DNA of 64,000 bases. It comes from Salinihabitans flavidus (GTDB lineage: Bacteria > Pseudomonadota > Alphaproteobacteria > Rhodobacterales > Rhodobacteraceae). Below, in pieces: positions 1 to 6,746 of the stretch (position 1 is the stretch's first letter; every line of letters starts with the position of its first letter). The notes below the pieces were generated by a model that made no database searches, was not told the DNA's origin, and was given only the letters and a program-made list of their open reading frames with translations. The translations under genes and the position numbers were made by a program. Where the stretch lies: contig NZ_FODS01000005.1 of NCBI RefSeq assembly GCF_900110425.1, positions 1 to 64,000 of the forward strand, written 5' to 3'.

Positions 1-326
1 AATAGAGCGATGGCATCAGACCATGAAGAATCGTGTTCTGCTGGAGAATTACTACCTGCCCGGTCATCTCGAGCGACAGATCGGGGACTTCGTCGACTAC
101 TACAATAACCAGCGCTACCACGAGAGCCTGAAAAACGTCACACCCGCTGACGTCTACTTTGGCCGGGACAAGGCCATTCTGAGAGAAAGGGAGAAGATCA
201 AGAACCTGACGATCCGACAGCGCCGCTTGCAACATCAAAAACAAGCAGCATAATCAATCACACAACCGAACCAGAGCCTCCAATGTTCAAGCCGCTCTGA
301 TGTCCCATTTTATATGACGACGGACA
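1..326 (+). mobile_element. Right end of an IS3-type insertion sequence (cut by window edge)
   Basis: The segment holds the last codons of a DDE transposase and then non-coding DNA. Its outer end is probably near base 326: read outward from the element, the end begins TGTCCGTCGTCA, a plausible terminal inverted repeat. The same point is where the neighbouring AlkD-like reading frame loses family similarity, which supports a junction there. The left end lies outside the window, so the repeat pair and any target-site duplication cannot be checked. Confidence 0.7.
2..253 (+). CDS. IS3-family transposase, C-terminal fragment (5' end outside window)
   Basis: The frame is open from the first bases and reads I-E-R-W-H-Q-T-M-K-N, the region around the last catalytic glutamate of the DDE integrase core, with the lysine seven residues later that is usual in IS3 transposases. 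It continues with the typical end YYNNQRYHESL and PADVYFGR. An internal ATG at 23 would remove the catalytic glutamate, so the true start lies upstream of the window. In IS3 elements this is the orfB part of a frameshifted orfAB product that carries out copy-out paste-in transposition. The visible part is intact to its stop codon. Confidence 0.88.
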   Translation: MERWHQTMKNRVLLENYYLPGHLERQIGDFVDYYNNQRYHESLKNVTPADVYFGRDKAILREREKIKNLTIRQRRLQHQKQAA

Positions 327-834
327 CCCGCAGGGCATTGCCCACCGACTTCCTGAGATATCCGCTATCGTCGTTTTTGAACTGACTGAGCAGCGCGACC
401 GCAACCTCGGGATGATCTTTGAAATACGGCCGCCCCGTCCATATTCGGAGCCCCTCCGTCACGGCACGGCGGACGTTGGCGGAAGGATCTGCCAGCCACG
501 CCCTGATAACAGGAAGCGCAGCTTCATATCCCGTGTCCGAGCAATAGCGATCGAACGCCTTCGCAATGATTTCTTGGACGCGCCAGTCCCTGTCTTGGCT
601 GGCCCGCTCCCTCAGAGCTTGCAGGGCGTCCTCATCCAACGCCGCCATCATGCCGAGGATGAAAACACCGATGCAGCGCGCCTGCGGCAAATCCGTTTGC
701 AGCAGGGTCAAGGCCAGCTTTTTGGCTTCGACCGCAGAGACCTGATCGTGGACCTCGACGGCAGCCGCCTCCAGGTCCTTGAATCCATGCTCGGTTTTTT
801 TTGAACGCTCCACAAGCTGTTGAACAATCTGCAT
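310..834 (-). pseudogene. AlkD-like HEAT-repeat DNA alkylation repair protein, 3' end lost to IS insertion
   Basis: About 174 codons read as a HEAT-repeat protein similar to the AlkD group of DNA glycosylases, which remove alkylated bases. Recognisable stretches are VERSKKTEHGFKDLEAAAVE near the N-terminus, DWRVQEIIAKAFDRYC in the middle and YLRKSVGNALR at the end. In relatives the last motif is followed by further helices; here the frame passes into the IS end near base 326 and stops four codons later. The ATG at 834 fits the family start. The frame stays open upstream to a GTG at 900 and beyond, but that part is a methyltransferase remnant. Function is doubtful because the last HEAT repeats are missing. 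Confidence 0.62.
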
Positions 835-900
835 TGAGCTGAAACCCATTCCGAAGAACGCTACCAAAGCGGTCGTGAGAATCCCCGAACCTTCAACCAC

Positions 901-1090
901 TCTACACCATGGCGTCGGCAGCTGCCCAATGTCTTCGTTGATGAAGCGCGCTGCGTTAGTGGCTTCGAAAGGGGTGACGGCATGCTTCGTCGACGTCTAT
1001 GCCAGCGACGACCTTAGTGCCTTCCGAAATTAGGCCGTGGGTGAAGACTCCGGCCCCGCAGAACAGGTCGACGCATGCGACATCAGCCAT
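901..1090 (-). pseudogene. Remnant of a C5-cytosine DNA methyltransferase, frameshifted N-terminus only
   Basis: Reading leftward from the ATG at 1090, the frame gives MADVACVDLFCGAG, then THGLISEGTKVVAGIDVDEA and CRHPF. This is the SAM-binding motif I region of Dcm/Dnmt-type methyltransferases. The frame then breaks at a run of C residues near 970. Removing one C restores EATNAARFINEDIGQLP, which again matches the family. The remainder, including the PCQ catalytic motif, is absent, and the restored frame runs straight into the AlkD-like frame. It is a dead stub, probably the edge of an old deletion. Confidence 0.72.
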
Positions 1091-1140
1091 CCGCTTTTTT
1101 TATCCCCCCGCACGCTTAGCCTTTTGTGAAAGGGCGGCGA

Positions 1141-1905
1141 TCATGGCCCCAGCCAGAGCATCCGGACCGGCATCCAGATTGCCATTGCGATCATCATCAG
1201 GTTCTCGGTCAGGGAAACGAAGCCGAGCGGGACGTTGCTCGAACCGCCGACGCAAGCGCACTTGAGCTCGCGCTTGTCAATGTAGACTGCCTTGAAGACC
1301 GATACCGCGCCGACGGTTCCGATGAATAACGCGACGGGGGCCGCGATCCAGATCAGGGCGCCCGCGATCATCAGAATGCCGGCCAACGCCTCGCCGAAGG
1401 GGTAAACGTATCCGTACCGAACCCAACGGCGCGCCAGCAAGTCGTAGTTCAGGAACATGGTCGAGAAGCTCTCGATATCCTGAAGTTTCTGGATCGCGAG
1501 GAAGCACATGCTTATCGCGATGAACCACTCCACGGCCCTGATGCTGAACACGGTGCCGAACGCGAACCAGCTGACCGCCAGTGCCATGAGACAGGCCATT
1601 GAGAAGATCGCGATGACCGGCTGGTAGCTGGTCTCGTCCGCGCCCTTCACGTCCTTGCCGAAATGGGCTCGAAGTTCTTCATAGCCACCGATCCGCTCGC
1701 CCCCGATGAATGTCTGCGGGGTCGTCTCGACGCCGTGCTCTTTCTTGAATGTTTCTGTCTCGTCCCGCGTCTTGAGGTGGTGATCCTCGACCGTGTAGCC
1801 GTGCCGCTCGAGCAGATCCTTCGATTTCAGTCCGAATGGGCATAGATGATCGTGCATCACCATCCGGTATAGGGTCGCGGTCTTGCCGTCTTGGTCCAAA
1901 GCCAT
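1141..1905 (-). CDS. Glutaredoxin fused to a MauE-like four-helix membrane domain
   Basis: The 254-residue protein has a glutaredoxin domain at residues 8-85, with CPFG at 22-25 in place of the usual CPYC, and the cis-proline and GSH-binding part TPQTFIGGERIGGYEEL near 63-79. Residues about 95-250 hold four hydrophobic segments and a loop ELKCACVGGSSNVPLGF, typical of MauE/DoxX-like membrane proteins that handle thiol-disulfide exchange. The start at 1905 is chosen for AAGGAG six bases upstream; the longer frame to 1956 would overlap the preceding gene. It follows the DUF305 gene by 35 bases and is probably cotranscribed. Related pairs are common on metal-resistance or mobile patches, so a redox or metal-stress role is likely but inferred. 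Confidence 0.75.
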   Translation of the reverse strand: MALDQDGKTATLYRMVMHDHLCPFGLKSKDLLERHGYTVEDHHLKTRDETETFKKEHGVETTPQTFIGGERIGGYEELRAHFGKDVKGADETSYQPVIAIFSMACLMALAVSWFAFGTVFSIRAVEWFIAISMCFLAIQKLQDIESFSTMFLNYDLLARRWVRYGYVYPFGEALAGILMIAGALIWIAAPVALFIGTVGAVSVFKAVYIDKRELKCACVGGSSNVPLGFVSLTENLMMIAMAIWMPVRMLWLGP

Positions 1906-1940
1906 GTGGTTCTCCTTGCAAGGAACCCGGTGCTTGATTC

Positions 1941-2801
1941 TCAATCCGCTCCGCAACCATAGAAGCCGCGGTAGCCCACGCTCAACCCCGCATCGAGCTC
2001 GAACACGAGTTCCGCGTTCTGGCGCCGATCGGCCAGCTCGCCGAGCGGCCGCACGGTGACTGTCGTACCTGGCGCCCCGAAGGTTGCCGCGCCTTGCTGC
2101 GGGTTGCCGTCCGCCTCCAGAGCGACAAGGACGCCGTTCAGCTTCATCGCAGCCGCTCCGCCGTCGTTAGCCCACAGGACCGGGTCTGTTTCCGGGCTGC
2201 GGTTGAAGAAGCAGCGAGCGGTGGACTGGAGCACCTGGTCGGCCTCGGCCTCGGTCATCGGTGCGAGATCGAGCTTGCTGATGAGGGTGTTGGCCAGCGC
2301 GTCCTCGACACTGCCCGGTTCGGCTGGCGGGTCCTGGTAGGTGCTCTCCACCACGTTGCCTTCTGAGACGTCGGCGATCAGGTGGCGCATCTCCGCGATC
2401 TCGCGCCGCTGCGCGTCGATGATCTCGTCGGCGAGGTGGCGGGCGCGCGGGTCGCGGATCTGCGCTCGTTCGGAGGTCATGATCGCGATCGAGTGATGCG
2501 GGATCATCGCCCGCATGTAGCTCGGTCCCGAGACAGTGACCTGGCTTCGGACCAGCCAGAGCGACACGGCAAAGACGATGATCGCGCCGACGAAGATCGC
2601 GATGTTCAGCGCCTTGTTCGAATACATGCCGAGCATGTAGGCGAGCATGATCACGGCCATCGTTGCCCCCATCATGATCGCCATGTAAGCGCGCGTCTCG
2701 GAAAAGAAGACGTGCTCCCAAGCATAGGTGTTGAGGTACATCAGGATGAACATCACCAAGGTCGAGGTGAGGATCATCAAGCCGAAACGGATGTAGGACA
2801 T
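1941..2801 (-). CDS. Membrane-anchored DUF305 protein with extra C-terminal domain
   Basis: The 286-residue protein starts with three hydrophobic helices (residues about 5-30, 45-65 and 70-90) and then a DUF305 domain with its signature MIPHHSIAIMTSERA at about 109-123. DUF305 is a ferritin-like four-helix fold often found with copper or other metal stress genes; its chemistry is not settled. A second part, residues about 190-286 (RCFFNRSPETDPVLWAN to YRGFYGCG), is not part of the usual short DUF305 protein, and I do not recognise it. The ATG at 2801 has AGGA nine bases upstream. It leads a two-gene operon with the glutaredoxin-MauE gene. Confidence 0.7.
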   Translation of the reverse strand: MSYIRFGLMILTSTLVMFILMYLNTYAWEHVFFSETRAYMAIMMGATMAVIMLAYMLGMYSNKALNIAIFVGAIIVFAVSLWLVRSQVTVSGPSYMRAMIPHHSIAIMTSERAQIRDPRARHLADEIIDAQRREIAEMRHLIADVSEGNVVESTYQDPPAEPGSVEDALANTLISKLDLAPMTEAEADQVLQSTARCFFNRSPETDPVLWANDGGAAAMKLNGVLVALEADGNPQQGAATFGAPGTTVTVRPLGELADRRQNAELVFELDAGLSVGYRGFYGCGAD

Positions 2802-3270
2802 GTCACGAGTTCCTGCTCGTTCTGCAATCTGCATGGGGGCAATTGGGCAACCGTATCTGCCAGCGCAAATCTCGGTGAGCGTTTGGTGACGCCGCCCGAT
2901 ACCCCACGGAGTAACGATTCAACACGCTCAGGCGTCTGAGGTTCCGAGGAACGCTTCCAGTCCCGGGTTGGTTCCTTCGTATCGCAGGAAGAAATCCGCC
3001 CGTCATGAAAGATCACGCGGATGACTGCATGAACGACGCGAGCCGCCCCGATATGCAGCATCGCATGTTCAAGGCGTTGGTAGAGGTTTTCGAGAAAGTC
3101 GAATTTCGGATGGGGCGTCTGGCGCTGAACGGGACTTCTGGCGATTTTTGGGCTGACGCATGGCTTGTGGGACTATTAGCGTTGGTCCCCGCAAGCAGGA
3201 TTGGGCAGGCGCATGGCGTCTGGTTTCTCCGCATGCCCGGCAAAGAAAATGAGCGCCGCGCCGCGATTTC
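2802..3270. other. Gene-poor stretch with possible coding relic
   Basis: No intact gene is supported here. On the minus strand about 2870-3190 a frame reads FDFLENLYQRLEHAMLHIG and VVHAVIRVIFHDGRISS, with GC-biased third positions. The plus strand from 3005 also reads protein-like (DDCMNDASRPDMQHRMFKAL). The two frames overlap and at most one can be real. I recognise neither; a decayed accessory gene is the simplest reading. The stretch must also hold the promoter of the DUF305 operon and the 3' end of the CocE gene transcript. Confidence 0.4.
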
Positions 3271-5286
3271 TCAAAGGCCGTTGCGCGGGATGACCTCGTC
3301 CCAATTGTCCTCATGCACAAGGGTTCCGTCTTGCCATGCCAGAAGGTGCGCCGCGACGCGAAATTCCGATACCGTGCAGGTCAGCCGCGTTGTTGTCTCG
3401 GTCCGGATTTCCCAACCGTCCCGGCGCATCTCGTGAGTCCATGTTACCTCGCCCTCGGCAGAGGCGGGATCGTCCGGAAGGACCGAATAGCGCTCGATCC
3501 CTTCGGCGGAATGCGTGATCCCGTGCTCGGTGATATGCGCGGCGCCCTCATGGTCGCGCACCTCGACGACAAGGCGTCCGGTGTCGGCGTCTTCGGACAT
3601 GATCCATTCCGATTGCGGCGGTGTCACGAAGCTCTGGTCCAGCGGCATCCCGGCGCGCGGCGCAGCAAAGGTGGGTTCCGCCTCGGGCGTGTCGCTGCGT
3701 AGCGGCAGGGTCAGCGTGGTTTGGGCCGTGTCCACGTGCAGCGTGACAGGCGCCGGCGCGGGCCATGCCAGCGGGAAATAGCTGGTCGACAGGCTCAGCC
3801 GGATACGGTGCCCGGCGCGGAACGTCTGCGCGACATGTTTCATCGGCACATGGACGGTGTAGGTCTGCCCCGGTGTCAGCGGTTCGGGATGCTCGTGGCC
3901 ATCGCGGTGGGTGAGGTTCAGCAGGCCGTAGCTGACCCGTGTGGCGGCTCCGTCCGGGGCCACATCGACAAGCCGCACGGCCACCTGCGCGACCGGGCTA
4001 TCGGCGGTGAAGCTCAGGGTCAGAATCTGGTCACCCACCATGTGCAGCGGCTCGGGCAGGGGGGCGGTGTCGAATGTCAGGCTACCGGCATCGTCGCGCC
4101 GCTGATCGCCGGGCTGATCGCCGGGATGCGCATAGGAGCACCACTTGCCTCCATGCCGTCCAACCCAGAGTGGTGAGGCGATCGCAAGCTGCCCGTCGGG
4201 CAGATCGCAGTTGGCCGACAACCGCCCGTCCGAGCCGAGCGTAAAATCGGTGCGGATTATGTTGGGCGACGGCCAGGCGGGTTCGGTGATCCAGTGCCCG
4301 TCGCGTTGGGGGTAGTGCGTGGCCGGACGGGCATGATCCTGCAGGAACACGCGCAGCGGTGGTTCGTTCATGATGCCGGTGTCGATGCCCTTGAGCCATT
4401 GGTCCCACCAGCGGGTTTCCTCGCTCAGCCAATCGATCGCCGGGCCCGGTTCGCCGACATGCGGGTAGCGGTGCGCCCATGGTCCGACGAACCCTTTCAC
4501 CGGTCCTTTCAGATTTTCGACCAGACGGAACACGCTGCGGCAATAGCCATCCGCCCATCCGCTGACCGCGTAGACGGGGATCTTGATGTCGGAGTAATCC
4601 TCGCAGATCGAGCCGTGTTTCCAGAAATCATCCCGCGTCTGATGTTCCAGCCAATTCTTGAGCCACAGGCCCGACCCCTTGAGCCGCGCCTTCCACATGT
4701 CGCGCCAGCGCTCGCCCACATGCACAGGGTCGGGCGGCAAGGTGTTGATGCCGAACATCACCGACGCCCAGGACAGGTGATCGCACAGCAGCGTGCCGCC
4801 CATGTAGTGGACGTCATCGGCATAGCGGTCATCGGTGGAAGAGATCGAGACGACCGCCTTGAGCGCAGGCGGCTGAAGCGCCGCCAGTTGCAGGCCGTTA
4901 AACCCGCCCCAGGAAATGCCGACGATGCCGACACCGCCCTCGCACCACGCCTGATCGGCGATCCAGGCGATGACATCACAGCCGTCCTGCAATTCGGTTT
5001 CCGTGTACTCATCTGTCATCACGCCTTCGGATTCGCCAGTGCCGCGCAGATCGACGCGGACATAGGCATAGCCGCGCGCCGCCAGCCATGGCGCGCGGGC
5101 GTGGTCCCGCTCCAGCGTCTTGTCGTTTTTGCGGTAGGGGATGTATTCGAGGATCGCCGGAACCGGCTGCGTCTCCGCCCCCTCGGGCATCCAGATACGC
5201 GCGGCAAGCCTGGTGCCGTCCGGCATGGGAATCTCGAGGTGTTCGATCTCGCGGATCGCGGCGGGAAGCGGGTGGTCGATTTTCAT
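3271..5286 (-). CDS. CocE/NonD-family (S15-like) serine hydrolase
   Basis: The 671-residue protein is an alpha/beta hydrolase with a beta-sandwich C-terminal part, the layout of cocaine esterase, alpha-amino acid ester hydrolases and X-Pro dipeptidyl peptidases. Visible motifs are VDLRGTGESEG (oxyanion side, residues 78-88), GISWGGF with the nucleophile Ser125, SGWADGYCRS carrying the acid, and GPWAHRYPH carrying the histidine. There is no signal peptide, so it acts in the cytoplasm. The ATG at 5286 matches the family start. It lies last in the cphB-cphA-ATP-grasp series, 86 bases after the ATP-grasp gene, so cleavage of an amide or ester made by those enzymes is a reasonable guess. The true substrate is unknown. 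Confidence 0.8.
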   Translation of the reverse strand: MKIDHPLPAAIREIEHLEIPMPDGTRLAARIWMPEGAETQPVPAILEYIPYRKNDKTLERDHARAPWLAARGYAYVRVDLRGTGESEGVMTDEYTETELQDGCDVIAWIADQAWCEGGVGIVGISWGGFNGLQLAALQPPALKAVVSISSTDDRYADDVHYMGGTLLCDHLSWASVMFGINTLPPDPVHVGERWRDMWKARLKGSGLWLKNWLEHQTRDDFWKHGSICEDYSDIKIPVYAVSGWADGYCRSVFRLVENLKGPVKGFVGPWAHRYPHVGEPGPAIDWLSEETRWWDQWLKGIDTGIMNEPPLRVFLQDHARPATHYPQRDGHWITEPAWPSPNIIRTDFTLGSDGRLSANCDLPDGQLAIASPLWVGRHGGKWCSYAHPGDQPGDQRRDDAGSLTFDTAPLPEPLHMVGDQILTLSFTADSPVAQVAVRLVDVAPDGAATRVSYGLLNLTHRDGHEHPEPLTPGQTYTVHVPMKHVAQTFRAGHRIRLSLSTSYFPLAWPAPAPVTLHVDTAQTTLTLPLRSDTPEAEPTFAAPRAGMPLDQSFVTPPQSEWIMSEDADTGRLVVEVRDHEGAAHITEHGITHSAEGIERYSVLPDDPASAEGEVTWTHEMRRDGWEIRTETTTRLTCTVSEFRVAAHLLAWQDGTLVHEDNWDEVIPRNGL

Positions 5287-5372
5287 GGGGGCGTTCCGGA
5301 CTGATGCAGAGAAGGGGGAGCACGGGCAGGCTATCGCGCTTTGAGAGTGTGAAGTCCAGAGCGCCCCGTCTT

Positions 5373-6671
5373 CTATTCGACGATATCGGTGAATTCGTAG
5401 TTCAGCCGCTTCATCACCTGTTCGTAATTCCACAGGAGTTTGGACTGCTTGCCCGCCCCCATCCAGACAGAGGCGACGGCGTAACTGTAGGCGTCTTGTT
5501 CGGGCAGTTCCGACAGCTTCATGCCGCGTGCGACGTAAGAGGCGATGCGCGTTCCTTCGACCTGCTCGGCGGCTACCTCGATCTCTGCCTTGGAGGGCGC
5601 GCGCGCGATGGTCGCGTCGTTGAAGAACACCCGGTAGAAGAACTCTCCAGCGACATTCTCCGGCCCTTCGCCCTTGGGCATGTCAGGTCTGCGCCCAAGC
5701 CCCAGATCGACGGTCACCTGCTGATGGCTGACGCCATCGACCATCTCGAAGAGGTCGCAATGCGACTGCGCGATGCGGGTGTTGATCTCCAGCAGCCAGA
5801 TCTTGTTCTGCACCTCGTCCCAGTAATACTCGATATTGAAGCCGGCATTGTCATAACCGATGTGCGCCATGACCTTGCGGGTGATCTCGTTCATCTGGTC
5901 CTGCACAGGGCGCGGCAGGGTCGAAGGATAGAGGTAGTAGAAAAAGCTCAAAACCTGTGGGTAGCGGATCGAATCCACTGTGCCATAGGGGACAACCTCG
6001 CCCTCGTGCACATAGCCCTCGACCGTGCATTGCCGCCCGCCGATCACCCGCTCGGCCATGCAGTAGTGGCCTTCGATCGCCTTGATGTCATCGGGCAGGT
6101 CGGCCTGATCCAGCACGTAGTTGAACGGTTCGGAAATCTGGCCGATCTCGGCGCGAAAGGCGGCGATGGCGTAGTCGAAATCCTCGGGGCTGTCGATGCG
6201 GAAGCCAAGGCGAGAGCCAGACGACTTGATCGGCTTGACGAAGAACGGAAAGCGCAGATCGGCCTCACCGATTTTCGACAGCGCGTCATCGTCGAACGGA
6301 TCGAAAGCGGTGAAGGTCGGGGTGTGGTCGGGCACGATCTCGGCCATCACCTTGCGCGACCAGTATTTGTGCTCGCATTTCAGCAGGCTTTCCAGCGAGG
6401 CGTTGCGTGTGCCGTACTTCTTGCACAAGAGCGGCAGCATCGTGGAGACCGGAAAGTCGATATAACCGACGATCGCGTCGATAGAGCCGTCGAAGGCGTC
6501 GAGCGTCGCCTCGGCCTCGGCCAGCATTGCGGGGATGTCGAATTCCTGCGTGTCCGATACCGCCTCGGATGTCAGCAGCGGGTGAAAGACCACGTCCTCC
6601 ACGCCCCGCAGCCGCCTGAGCCGCTCGGCGTTGAGATCGTTCATTCCGACGACGAAAACATTTCTTGTCAT
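5373..6671 (-). CDS. Stand-alone ATP-grasp carboxylate-amine ligase-like protein
   Basis: The 432-residue protein has an ATP-grasp fold: a pre-ATP-grasp Rossmann part (1-100), FPFFVKPIKSSGSRLG at 141-156 with the ATP-binding lysine 147, AERVIGGRQCTVEGYV at 206-221, and GYDNAGFNIEYYW followed by LLEINTR at 293-299, the metal-binding end of the active site. Such enzymes activate a carboxylate as acyl phosphate and join it to an amine or thiol. It lies 75 bases downstream of cyanophycin synthetase in the same direction. It could modify or cap the polymer or its dipeptides, or make an unrelated peptide; the sequence alone does not decide. It is not a D-Ala-D-Ala ligase by its overall pattern. Confidence 0.75.
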   Translation of the reverse strand: MTRNVFVVGMNDLNAERLRRLRGVEDVVFHPLLTSEAVSDTQEFDIPAMLAEAEATLDAFDGSIDAIVGYIDFPVSTMLPLLCKKYGTRNASLESLLKCEHKYWSRKVMAEIVPDHTPTFTAFDPFDDDALSKIGEADLRFPFFVKPIKSSGSRLGFRIDSPEDFDYAIAAFRAEIGQISEPFNYVLDQADLPDDIKAIEGHYCMAERVIGGRQCTVEGYVHEGEVVPYGTVDSIRYPQVLSFFYYLYPSTLPRPVQDQMNEITRKVMAHIGYDNAGFNIEYYWDEVQNKIWLLEINTRIAQSHCDLFEMVDGVSHQQVTVDLGLGRRPDMPKGEGPENVAGEFFYRVFFNDATIARAPSKAEIEVAAEQVEGTRIASYVARGMKLSELPEQDAYSYAVASVWMGAGKQSKLLWNYEQVMKRLNYEFTDIVE

Positions 6672-6746
6672 TCCTGCGGTCCTCTCATCTCAGGTCAGGC
6701 GGGGCTCCACCGCTCGGGGATGTCGTTGCCGCGCGGCCCTCGCGGC

